Shown: positions 26,201-38,267 of the stretch, piece after piece | How positions within the stretch are numbered: the stretch's first letter is position 1 | Layout of the letters: every line of letters begins with the position of its first letter | From: Campylorhamphus procurvoides | Taxonomy: Eukaryota > Chordata > Aves > Passeriformes > Dendrocolaptidae | Direction of reading: 5' to 3' | DNA: 64,000 nucleotides | Assembly (NCBI GenBank): GCA_013396655.1 | Contig: WBMV01007376.1 | Location: 539,674 to 603,673, forward strand | Program-made: the position numbers and the translations under genes | Notes under the pieces: model-generated | Databases searched by the model: none | The model's input: only the letters and a program-made list of their open reading frames with translations | Told to the model about the DNA's origin: nothing

Positions 26201-29200
26201 AATTTCCCACTCTATCTTTTTTTCTCCCAAACCCCACATTATTAAACCCGCATAGATTTTACTGTTTCTCCAGGTGGATCAGGGAGTCTAAATTCCTACC
26301 CTGTGTTTCATGTAACATTAGAATTGCTTTGAGTTTGAAAGAACCACGGACTGATGCAAAACAGAACTTGGACCTTGCCTTCTATTAGATAACTGCCAAA
26401 ACAAGTAGATAAGTGTATTTCTTAAATCTTCAAAAGCTATCTTTACCTATAGGGCTTCCAGCTGGCAATGAAAACCTTAGAATAAGTATGGACAACTTAA
26501 CTGTGTGCCTTTACTGAGGGTGTTTCAATTGGCATCACCTACTGCAGGTGTATGTGCAAATTTCATGGTTCCACTATCAGTGCTTGAGTCCTCAGCTAAA
26601 GGACCATGTGTATAATCTGAATCCTCTGATTCAATTTTATCTTAACTATATTTCATGAATGCCAGTGTTACATAAATATCAAGTCCTGCTGCAAAAGTAG
26701 ATGGAATGGTTTATGTGAAAATGGCTTTATGAAGCCATTTTTGGCTTTGAGTTGAATTTTTATTGTAGTTCTACTCTAGTAAAAGAAACAAGGTGTAATT
26801 GTGATTGGTCAATAGTCTCATCTCCATTTGGCTTATAATGGTATAAATATGAGGTATATTAGTATTGCCTGGATTTTGCTCTTTGCATTTTGGCAGCTTG
26901 TTTATGAAATGATTGAAACATCTCTTAGCTCTACCTTTCTTTTCCAAGTGACTTTTGACATTTTTTCTTGCCAAAAGGCAATGTTGGAAATACTTAACAG
27001 AAAAATTCATCCTTGTATTACTCAGGATGTTTTCCAGATTGGACCAAATGGAAATTGCCAGTGATAGGAACAGCACATGAGTACTGCTGGTGATTTGCAC
27101 ACATGCAAACTCAGATGCTGAAGGCCAAGGTCTCTCCTATTACGCTTGAAGAGGTATTCAGTGCTCTGTGGGCTAGATTCTGACTACTTTGCAAAGAGGC
27201 AAACAATCTAAACAGAGGAAGAAGCATTTCAGGTTTGTCGTTCCACTGCTCCAGCTGTGAATGGGAGTCAGATAGCAGCCACCAGGGCGTCAGGCTCCTT
27301 GCCTGGGGATCTCTCTAAACACCAGTCCACTGGTTCCACAAGCCCCTGGCTTGGAGGTGGCCTTCTGCAGGGCAGGCACCAAACCACTAATTTGCTCTGA
27401 AGCTGCTCTTCCCAAGAAGTGAGTCTAGAGCAGGCGATCCTCTGCAGGGTTTCTGTACGTATTTCCATTAAGTAGCATTTTGTTTTGTCCACTAACTGCT
27501 CTTGGAGACAGGGAAGTGCTGGTCAGCTCAGAATAAGGCACTGATTGATTCAGCAGCGGTTCAGTATAGCAGGAGGAAAAGACAACTCCTTCTCTTCCCT
27601 GCTGGCAGTCTGCTTTAGCCCTAGAGCTTCCACTGGCAGCCCTCATCATTTATCATATAGATTCACATTACAACTTTTGGATTATATTTTCCTCTGGTAG
27701 AAGACTTCTTAGGTCTGGAGTGAAACCAGAGCAGTTCCTATTGGCTAAGGACAGCTGATACTTATTTTTTTTTACCTTTATTAAAAAATTAGACTTTTAG
27801 AATAAACTTTTTTTGCTGTAGTAATAAAAGTGGTGGCTCCAACACAGTTAATATAGATACGCTATAAAATCTGTGGGTTTTTTTAAAATAGAGAAAGATG
27901 GTTAGATTTCCTAGATTTTGTATATGATAAAAAGAGCCAAACAATATAGAGATAATGGCAACCTTCAGTCTACTCCGTGGTAACTTAATTGTTATCTGGT
28001 CTGTTAGTTTTGTACAAGCCATCTAAAGATAGTTTTTGAGTTGTCTTATTGGATAATTTGTAATAGAAATAATGTATTGCTTCCTCCGTATCTTTGAAGT
28101 AAGTTGCAGGAGAAGTTTACTACTGGATTCCAACCAAGCAAATAAACTGGTGGTGCAGGAACATAACATTTTGGATTTGTTTTTAATATGGATTTTAGTA
28201 TGGATTAGAACAAGACATTGTTTGCCAGTTCAGGATGTTAGATGATCATGCAATTTCACGTGCGCAGTAATGTGTTTTCAGTAATATTATTGCTTGTCTT
28301 TGCTGTTCTTAAATACATTTCAAACCAAAATATGTATGGTAAGATATTTAAGATTAAAATTAATCTCATATCCTTAACTTACCTTGGGTTTCGGTTGAGT
28401 TTTTTAATTAAGCTTTAGATGCAGTTTCTAAAGTTTTGTAGACCCCTTAGAACAGATGATCACCTTTTGGCCACACTATCTGAGTAGTTTGGGGTGAGCT
28501 AAGGTTGACTCCAACGTGAAGAAGGGAAGATTGAAGTCCCAGAGTTTGGGGAGGCGTTGTTTGCTCAAGCAAACCCTCTTCTTGTTTCAGATTACTTTTT
28601 GCTTCCTCTCTTCCCTCCCACTTATTATTTTCATCCTGAATTTAAAGTCTCTTCCACAGATTTGTTTTTACATTGCCGAGAACCCTTAAAAGTAATTACT
28701 GAAACCATAGCAGCCCATGTGAAAGCTTTCTGAGACACAGTATGAACTGCAGAGCAGGCCAAACCTCAGAGGGCAGAGGCTCTCTTCCAAGCAAGCAAGA
28801 ACGGATGCTGTGAGTTTCTTTGAATGATTGTGCAAATGGTCACTTTGTCGTCCAACTCCCTGCGAGTGCCCAGCATGCATTGCCCAGCTCCACATACATC
28901 AGCATTTTAGGGGCTTGAAAGTGATACTAATTTTTAATTACTATAAGCTAGTCATGTAAAATTTGTAAGAGAGAGTTTTATTTTGTAGCTGCTCTCAAAG
29001 GATGGGATCTAAGATAAAATACTAATCGTAGTAAATACTATGATTTTCTGAAGTATGCAAAGTTATATTTTGTGTATATTCACTTATACATCAGTAAACT
29101 GAAAATTTTCAACTGCTTTATTTGCCAACTTAATTCCTTTGGGAATGTAAATTATAAAAAAGTAACTGTTTGTAGCAGCCCAGCAGAGTATACAAAGACC

Positions 29201-32200
29201 TTTTTCTGGCAGTGTTACTGAAATAAGCATTTAAACGGCATATCAAATGCTATTTTATAGCATTTTGGACTGGAGATCAGAGCAGCTTTGTGAACACAGA
29301 GGATACAAGTCATACGCAGAATGAGTCCTCATTTAGTATCTAGTCAGTTTGTAAGATGTGACGTCAGTTTCTGTTCAGTTTGTGGTCTGTGAGCAGGGCA
29401 CAGAGGGTAATTTACGGGGATGTTCCTTTGAGACAGATGACAGGATACATTGCTTGTTGCTCTCCCCAAGTTCCTGAAGCAAGATGCCAGTGCTGAACAC
29501 AGTGATGGCGTCTCTGTGAGGGCTATGGCTGTGTTCCTTGTTCCACCAGCCTCTGCATCCAAAGACTGTGTTGTGGGAGCCAAGGCCAGTGTTGCTTGCT
29601 GACTGTGACACTTCTCAAATTCATGACTTATGTGCAGATATGATTCAGTGCCTCACAAATGATCTGATTTAATGACTAACCTCAAGCTACAGTGCAAATC
29701 CCTGTACAGCAGAGATCATCAAGGGATCTCATGGGATGCACTCTTCTTAATCTGTCTGATCTCAAATAATTTAAATGCTTCAAGCAAAGTCAGAAGGTAC
29801 AGTGGGTCTTATCCAGCCTCCTCTGAAATCTGGCCTGAGAGTTTCCATGAACTCTAATGAGAGTAAAATCAGACTCTCCAACTCCACCCCGTTTGCTGGA
29901 GGTTTGTAGTGTCAGCACTTTGCAGTCTCAAATCATTTAAAATTAACTTTCAGAATGGAAAATTAGATTTTTTTTTTCTTTTTAATTAAAACCTTTATCA
30001 GACCCAGTTGCCTGTTTCTCACAAAACTTATTTATAGTGCTTGCTGCACTGAACTGATGCTTTTATTGACAGTAACCTGGCTCTGGGGTGGTGGTCATTT
30101 TTCTCCACTGTCTTTGGCAGAGCAAACTACCTTACATTATGCAGGTCTGGGGCTGGGTTTTGTTTTGTTTTTCCCACACTCTGGGCAGATCAATCTTTGA
30201 TTGCTCTTCTAATGGCAGGTATTCAAGTGACTCTAATTTATGTCAACACCTGGGCTGTAAAAACTAATGCACTCTTGCTTGTGTAGTTGCTCTTTCCCTG
30301 CTGACTGCTCAGGCCACTTAACTTTTTGTTTGGGCCTTTGATGTGAAATCTGAACTAATCTCTGTACACTGTAGTTTTTCAACATTCTTATAGGAATATC
30401 ACAATATTTATATGAGACAGGCATTGGAAAACAGTGCTTTAAATTAATTCCACATGTCTGGCCCTTATATGCCTCAGATTTCCCCTTTAGAGGCAGTTGC
30501 TATTTTAATATTATTTTATAGATGCTGTCTTTAGTAGACCAGTCACAGTTCACTGCACATTTAGTAAGATATAGTTGATTGTGATGAAGAAAATGCTTTA
30601 TGTTAAAAAAGCCTGTTTGAATGCTGGAGCCAATTGAATTCTAAACCTACACCTACTGAGAAGTAAAATAATCTGACAGTGTGGGAGATCCTTGATCCTT
30701 TCTGTAAGTATTCATTATAGCAAAATATTTTCAACTACAGCTTTGTGTCATCCTGTTGATAAGACAAAGGTGAACAAGGACACAGCTTCAGCAATGGTGT
30801 TATGCAGGTCACAGCATTATTAATGTAGTGCCCTGGGCATGGAGAGGGATGTGGTGTGGGGTGTCCCAGAGCTCCCATGATGTAACCTGTGCCTCCAAAC
30901 AGGCTCTTTTCATCCCAGCCTCAGGACTTCAGAGAGAAGCCCCTGTCCTTATAACTACTGCTGCAAAGGGAACCACAGCAGACCCACTGTGGGCAGCAGA
31001 AATCCACCAGCAAAATTCCAGAGCTCACTCTCCATATTTGATTCCTTTTTTGACTGTTTTCTCTGTTGACTGGGGATTGCAGCAGCTCAAGTGTCAAAAA
31101 AAAATAAAGAAAAAGAAAAAAAATTCAGACTAATATCTGGTGCTTTTGGCCTGTTATGCCACAAAACATTGGAGAGAAAGGAAAAAAATCCTCCAGTTTT
31201 CTGTCAATTTGATTAAAATAGCAGAACTGCTTTCAATCAAAGCAGTTACTCAAAGCAAAGGAGTGGTCAGAGCTGTAGCATCCTAAAAATAGAAGTGGAT
31301 TAATAGATGGAAAGGCAGAAGGCTGGTATGCTAGTGTGAACAAAAGTTCTTTTCCCATGGTAACAATCTGGGGATTCCAAGGTCCAGGCCATGCCTTTCC
31401 ACCTCTGGGTCACCAGGTGCAGGCTGTGGGAAATGTCCCTTCCTGCCTCTCTCTGCAGGCTGCCTGCCACCACCAGGACATGAATGACTCTGTCCGATCA
31501 AAGAGATGAGCAGTGCTGTGTTGGTGGAAAAAGTCCTGTTCTTAAGGACTTCTTCTAACTTAATGCAATTATTTTTGTTCCGATTTAGAATGCAATAAGC
31601 TGGAGGCAATACTCAGAAATCCTTAATTTCTGAACTAACCTGTTCACCCTACCAACATCTCCTAGAGCTTAAGATGGTTCAGGTTTTGGAGACAAAGCTA
31701 TGCAGTGCTGAACAGCCACATGACACTGAGTGATCACTACTAAAGTAATGAGACACTGGAAAAAGCAGACCAACTGGAGAAAAGCTCTTAAGCTATGTGT
31801 TAGGAACATTATTTTGTGAACACAAAATGTTCACAAGGAGGAACAGGCAAAGGAATAAGCTGGAGAGAGACATCGGGTCCTTATTGCCCAGAAGTCAAGT
31901 GTCCCTTTCCTTAAGTCTGCATGCTGAAGTTGAACTCCAGCCTTGGGAATCCTTGTTGGCTGCTGAGGCATTGTAGCATGTCAGTGAGCAGTACCCAGGA
32001 GTCAACTTCTGTGGAATGCATGTGGAGGAACAGCTAAAACTGTCCCTGGGAAAGATGGCTCGTTCCAGGCGGGAAACCTTCCTTGAACAAAAATAACTGC
32101 CTCCTCAGTAGTGATATCTTCCAGAAAAGAGTTATTTACCCCTGCAAGGGCTCTTCATTTTTTGACATGGAGGCGGGAGGAGCAGGGGAGCTGTAGGAGG

Positions 32201-35200
32201 TTGCAGTGTCTCAAGATGTGTCCTCCTGTCCCGAGGACAGTAAGTGTAGATTTTTTTGCCGGATTTGGCCCTGGCCTTGTGCTGAGGAACAACACACCTA
32301 TGCGTGTTTTAAAACACCGTGGAGATTCCCTCTCACAGAGCCCAGTGCAGGTGCTTTGCTCCAAGTAGGGCTGAGGTCCTGCTCCCCAGGGCCAGGGCAC
32401 TGTGACAGGGCATGTGAGCTGACTCTTGGACTCTGAGCAGACAGGAATATTTTTTTCACATCTCCTATGGAAGCACTGGCTGAAAGAAACTATAGGAGTA
32501 TGGATTGGATGGAAGCAATTTCTGTTTTCAGTGAGTCAGATACTTTCTGCTATCATGTATTTACTCTTCCGTTATCAACTTTTCTCAGGTCAATGTCCAA
32601 ATATGTAAACTGACCAAAAGCTTTGCTGTATCTTCTAAATAGGTACTGTATTGGCAACTAGGAGCAGTCCTCCAAAGCTAGCGATTGTCTGTGAGCCACT
32701 GCATATCTTGAAAAATATGTCACTGAAAAGAAAAATATTTTTAAAATACTTCGATTAGAACAACATTCTGACACCACAGCAGCCTATTTCTTAGCTGTAA
32801 CTTTCCTGGATGCAGCACCACTGGATTTTCACCATATGATTCTTGATTGCTTTTGACAGATGAAGTTTGCTGGATGCAGCTTGCCATGGCCCATAGGTGC
32901 ATCTGGCTATTACTGCTTGGCACCTAGCAGTCATGTGCTTGCTTAGTGGTCTCTTGGCTCACTTGTCACTGTCACCCCACAGTAACCTGCTTTGTTACCA
33001 TATTGCTGTGATGGTAAGAAGTAGATCAAAAGCATCTGGGGAGTTTTCGGTCTCTGGGGAACAGCCCAGTGTGAGCTGCAGACAGTGCTTCCTGGAAGAT
33101 CACTGCACTTTGCTGGGTGCTCTGGGATGAGGGAGGTAAGCATGAGGGGTGTGGAGAAAGATGAAGATGCTGTATTGCTGACAGAGCACAGGTGCCTGGG
33201 ATAAGGTGCACAGAGATGTGAAAGCACTTCACAGCATCCTCACTTTTTTTCTCCTAACTAGTCATGGCCTTTTTTTGCTATTGTTGTTATTTATCTTTAC
33301 TGCTCATCACTAGCTCCCCATAGTAAAACAACTCTGCAATTTATTAGAAAGAATATGTCCAAACCAAAACAAAAATTGTATCATCTCTCTGCAGCCTCAG
33401 TAAAGCTGAAAAAAATGCTCACTGTAATACTGGTTTAACATCTGTTTCTTCCCCAAGAACTACCCTATGCACTTCTGCCAAAGACCTCCAGGCTTTTGAT
33501 TTCCTCTTCTCTCCTTTTTGGTCCCTCCCTGTAGCTGGATGGTGTTGCATCCCCCCCATTGATCACTGCCCAGTTTGTAAAGGTGCAGTTCTCCATGGGA
33601 GATCCTCCTGTGCATCATTCAGCTTGGGCTAAATCTATTTTGGGGCCACAGAGACCTCATCCACTTTACACATGTGCCTGTGAATACAGGCTATCATCCA
33701 TCCGATGGCAGTTTGTGGAAAGAGACAGGATGTTCTGGCTCGGGGTTTAGGCAAGACCTCTCCATCACTGGTACATCTACTGTGCCCTGGCATTTTGTGT
33801 AAGGGGTGGCAATTTCAGCCTTGTGGAAAGTCATACTCAAACCACTCATTTCAGGTACTACAGAGAGTTTTTTTGAAATGCAAAAAGTCCCCAGTAAAGT
33901 AGGCTTCCTCTCTCTGGCAGTGGCAGCTCCCCAGAATTTCCCTGGTTCTCACACATCCAAAGTAACTTCTCCTCTCTTGGTCTCTCTTTTGGCTGTCCAG
34001 TTCTCTGCAAGTGGTTTTAAGGGTGAAGAGTTTTGCTACCACAGCTTCCTTCAGGCAGGGTAGAACAATCTGCATTCTCACACCCTTTTATTGGCCTTTC
34101 TCAGGCCACAAAGTCTTGTTACCCCTGCACCAGGACTGTTGTTTCACCCAGAAACCATCCTTTAAAGACCAGTCACTGATGTTAAAAGACCCAAAAATGC
34201 TGATAGTAACATTTTAGGTGTTCCTCCAGATCTCCTTAGCTTCAAAATGTTTATCCCAGTTAGAAGAATGAAAATCCATGCTCTTCTGGTGAGTATAGGG
34301 TTGTTATCCAGCAGTTCCCTGTGTCTCAATTAAAACTTGTATCAGGTTACTTGAGTGCCTGACTCCTCTGTGATTGAGGCCAGTCTCCTAAATATTTCCT
34401 ATTTCCACCTTATAAGGGAATTCCTTTTCAGTGTATTCCAGTAGTTTCATGCTCTACTGAATTCAGTTTAGTGTCCTTGTTGAAATCTTTAGGGGCTTAA
34501 AATCATCTATCTGTACATTTATCTATGGGTTGCTGTATATTTAGAAACTTCAATAAATAGAGAAGAAAAATACTTGTTTTTTTCAGGTGTGATTTACTGG
34601 TGTGGTGTTGCATGGAAGGAGCATCTTCAGCATCCTCTAAGTTCTCACTCACACCATGCCACGCGCCTGCACTGACTCTTAGTGCAGGCAGCCCCTCTGG
34701 CCTTGGGAGAATACGGTGGTGGAATGTGGGCCATGTAGACTTACTAATGACTTGAGTCTGCTAAGGAAGGTGGGAGCAGTGGGGCTCTAATTTTATGACA
34801 TCACTGTAGCATTTTTTATCAAAAAGCTTTAATAGCTGTGTACTCAGTTAAAAATGACTCATGGAAAAATATTGTGGTCTGTATAAAACTGATTTTAAGT
34901 GGTTTCCCAACTACTTTGTAATGTGTTTACAGTTAGTTGTCCTTTTTGTTTTGAGAGCTGTCTTACTAAAGTACTTGGTAACTTAGCCCAATTTCCTCAA
35001 ATTCAGATTTTTAAAAGAAATTTTCCCTTCTTTCATTAGCAGAAAGTAATGCATTTTGAAAGAACCGAATCAACACTAGCTTGGAAGTTGGGTCCTTTTG
35101 CATGGGGGAGCAATCAGCATTTTAATTGGCAACTTTAGGGTTTTTTCCCCTTAAATTTATCAATTCTATTTTATTTTTACAGTTGTTTGTTCCTTCCTCT

Positions 35201-35225
35201 TTTTTGTGCTTGGAAACTAATCATG
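23283..35225. other. Long non-coding stretch, no gene recognised
   Basis: About 12 kb of AT-rich sequence. A perfect 10-bp-arm hairpin lies at 26718-26741 and A-rich runs occur near 31100. No open frame has recognisable homology or splice-flanked structure. It is probably WIPF1 5' intron or upstream DNA. Confidence 0.6.
26718..26741. repeat. Perfect short hairpin (10-bp arms, 4-nt loop)
   Basis: aaaatggctt and aagccatttt are exact reverse complements separated by tatg, with two G-T wobbles possible just outside the arms. It is too short for a microRNA precursor. Confidence 0.7.
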
Positions 35226-35271
35226 CAGGAAATGATTAACCACAGCGAGCTGTCTGTCTGCCTCTGACTCA
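35226..35271 (+). promoter_or_regulatory. ETS-RUNX-AP-1 motif cluster (candidate enhancer)
   Basis: CAGGAAAT (ETS, 35226-35233), AACCACA (RUNX, 35238-35244) and TGACTCA (AP-1, 35265-35271) fall within 46 bp. ETS plus RUNX at close spacing is a known composite in lymphoid enhancers, and WIPF1 is mainly expressed in blood cells. The cluster is about 4.6 kb upstream of the coding start. Functional assignment is inference from motifs alone. Confidence 0.3.
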
Positions 35272-35570
35272 ATCTATTTGAGAGGGAGGGCCTTCAAGCA
35301 CCTCCTGGCTGACCAGATGCAAACTGTGCACTTGCAGTCTAGTTGTTCACACTGTCCACTCCACGTTAAAGGTCACATTTCTTTTTAACATTTGTAATGC
35401 TTCTAAAAAGATTTCTGTAATACCAAATTACATCTGAAATGCCCAGAATTTTTGTTTCATGAAATTCCATGTAGTGACATTTTTGCCCATCGCTCTTCAT
35501 GGATTACTGGAGCAAGGGGCTCTTTGCAGAATGCACACCTGCCCGAGGTGTGCGGGGAGGCTGCCCTGGC

Positions 35571-35827
35571 GCTTGTAAGAAGCTGAATGTTAATGTTATA
35601 ACTTTATGAGCATCTGTGGTGCTGCCGGCGCCTGCTGCGCTGTGGGAGAGCAGCTGCTGCCAGCTGTGGAAATCCTGCGCTCCTCCTCTTGCTGACAATA
35701 CAGACCTTTGTGTTTGGGGCTCAGCGGCCCGTGCTGCAGTGTACCTATGCAGGGTAGTTACCGGAATCCTTTCTGCTGCACCACAGATGCTCATAGAGTT
35801 ATAACAAACACTGAGCTTCTTAAAAGC
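35571..35827. repeat. 257-bp foldback with about 50-bp imperfect arms
   Basis: The left arm (35571-35622) and right arm (35778-35827) are reverse complements with about five mismatches and a 2-nt indel. The inner 25 bp of each arm (gttataact...atgagcatctgtggtgc) differ at one position. The 155-bp spacer is GC-richer, with many ctg/cag motifs. No clear target-site duplication flanks it. It resembles a non-autonomous foldback/MITE-type element or an inverted duplication; I cannot assign it to a named family. Confidence 0.8.
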
Positions 35828-37916
35828 TGTGATGGCTTACACTGCTGCCTAGGAAATATGCTAGGATGTGTGTCCTGGGTTTTCAAGTACCAATACATCT
35901 TCGGCCTCAGTCTTTTGAAACTGGTTTCTTCTTAACATCCTGCAACACCGAGTGTTATAATCAACTCAGTTGTTAGCAGATTTGGTGGGTAGAGTTTTAT
36001 CCTAGGTGGATGGGATAGTATTTCAGGTATTTTTATAGTGTCAGCTGTTAACAATTGAACATAATTGAACATTTCTTAAATTCAGCTCTTTCCCACTGAC
36101 CAAGAGCTGAATGACCTGAATCCATTGCTGAAATGTAGAACAGTAACCAAAGTTTTCCTTAATTGCAGTTACACTTAACATCTTAGGACATCTCTATGCT
36201 CCTGTGAATTAGTGATGGACAAAGCAGCTGCAGAATTCGAGTTCAGCATTGTGCTGACTCAGCTGCTGTGGTTCTGCATCCCAGGAGGTGCTGCTCATCC
36301 CTCTGTGCTGTGGGGGCAAGTCACCAGGTCACTGCATCTCTTCAGAACATTATTATTCTTCCTACAGACTTATAGTGATCGAATTTTAAAATCCGGAGAG
36401 TGCTTTTTTTTTTTCATGCAATAAGTCAGAAAAAGAAACAGATTGTACAAAATCTAACAACTGAACAATAAGGGTGAGTTGGAGCTTCAAAAGCAGAGGT
36501 GCCATTTCTTCTTGAGGAGTTTCAGCTTGATTTTCTGAAATCCTCTTTTTCATCAACAGAAGAGTCAGAGTAACAAAAGGAAGAGTGAAGCAGTGTTGTA
36601 ACTTTGTTTTTAAACTAAAATTTGAGGATATGGGGTCTTTTACTGGGTGTGTAAAGAGTATGCAGTATACATTTTTGTGTGGGCATGCAGGTTTCTGTGT
36701 CATACTATGTGTATTCCTTTCTGATGGCTCCTAAAGGAAGTGTGTGCTCTAAAACATCATGAGTAAACAACGCTGCAGGATGCTTTCATTAAACTTCGAT
36801 CCAGTTCAGCCTGAGTTTGGCTTATTATAGAAGCTTGTCCTGTGCTTCCAAAATGCCGTTTTCCAGCCTACTTCTGGGTTCTTTCAGCAGTAGCTAAATG
36901 CTAAGCTTTCCATTGTGCAGCTGTGTGTACCTAATTTCTACTCTAGTTCTGTTGAGAAAGCGCTTCGGTCTCAGAAATACTAGCTCCTGTGCAGCTAGTG
37001 ATTACAGGTACATGCAAGATGGGATAGGGAAGGAGAGAACACCTAGTGCCTTTCTGTCCTTGCATATCGTCTGTGGAGGGAGGGCTTTGGAGAAACTGGA
37101 TGTGTCTGTGGGTAGTGACATCCCCTTAGAGAACTCGGGCTTCAAGCATTGCTTTATTTCCCTTCTATCCACGCCAATTCCTTAAGAAGCTGATCTAAAA
37201 CAACAAGTTAAAAGGAAAAAAAAAAAAGTAGAGCAGAGCAGCACAAGCATGCAGGAAACTGACAGGGAGGTAGACAAGTTCCGGTATTTTACAGAAAGCA
37301 CTTCATAGACCACCTGGCTCACTTGCTGTGTTCAGGTCTGAGCTGCCTTAAGGGATTCATTTAAAAGTCTGATATCAAACCAGACTGCATTCTGCCTGTT
37401 CAGAAACCTTCCTGTGACACATGAAGTGCCAAGGAGACTCACAGTACATTATCCAGACTGCTTTGGCCTCTTAGCAAAGCAGTGCAGAGAGCAGACTTTC
37501 TCTTTTTAATCAGTTGAAGCAGTTAAAGGCTTGGTGAAACACCCTCATGGCACAGTTAAGCTGCAGACAACTGCAGCTGTGAAAAGACTGTGTTAAGAAA
37601 CAGGATGGTTGTGGTCTGCTGTAAGAAATAATTTTCCTGTTGACTATTTTTTTAAACAGGAAGCTGAAGAACAAAGCAGCATTAGTTTTGGTGCTTTTAA
37701 TAGGCTTCAGATTTCAAATATTGCATTTAGAATATGCAGATCGGGAAAGGACAGGGCTTTGTGCAGAGTTTTATGTAATGACTGAGAGCTAGAAATATGG
37801 AAGACAGGAATATAACTGAATTCAAGCAGATCCTTGGAATGTGAAACTGTTGATTCTCTGGGAAAGCCCTAAGATGCTCAGTAATGCACCGGAGGACTGA
37901 TGAGAGCAGGCTGGCC
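35828..37916. other. Non-coding stretch, no recognised feature
   Basis: AT-rich DNA with a poly(T) run near 36406 and a poly(A) run near 37217. No exon, repeat family or RNA gene was seen. Confidence 0.6.
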
Positions 37917-38267
37917 TATTTAAAGGACTTTGCAAACGCGTGCGTTTGCACAGCAGTGCGTAGGCTTGGCTTCACACAGTTTCCTGTTTGTCAGTCAGTC
38001 TGTCCATCCGCCAGCTTCCCCTCTGCTCTGCTCGCTCTTTTGCAGTAACCGGAAAGAGAAGCAGTTTCTGCAGCATGGGAGAAAGAAACCTGCAAACACT
38101 AGAGACAGTAGTAGTGCCTCACGCCACTTTGAATTCCATGGTTTTTCTAGATGTTCAGCCAGAGCTATGTGTGATGTGTTTGACTCCTTTCCAAGACCTT
38201 TCCTCCCTAAAGTTTTTACACAAAATTCATTAAAGCTTTATTTTCAGAAAAGCTTTCTTCTGAGGAA
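37917..38267 (+). promoter_or_regulatory. Candidate TATA-type promoter / 5' non-coding exon of WIPF1
   Basis: TATTTAAAGG at 37917-37926 is TATA-like and is followed by a 20-bp near-palindrome with three CpGs (37931-37950), where a transcript would be expected to start. Downstream is an ETS-like TTTCCTG. A donor-like gaag|gtaggt lies at 38267/38268, and a strong pyrimidine tract plus ttttgcag ends at 38045. Either a first exon of about 320 nt or an internal 5' UTR exon at 38046-38267 is possible. It lies 1.5 kb before the first coding exon. This is inference only; no conserved protein is encoded. Confidence 0.3.
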
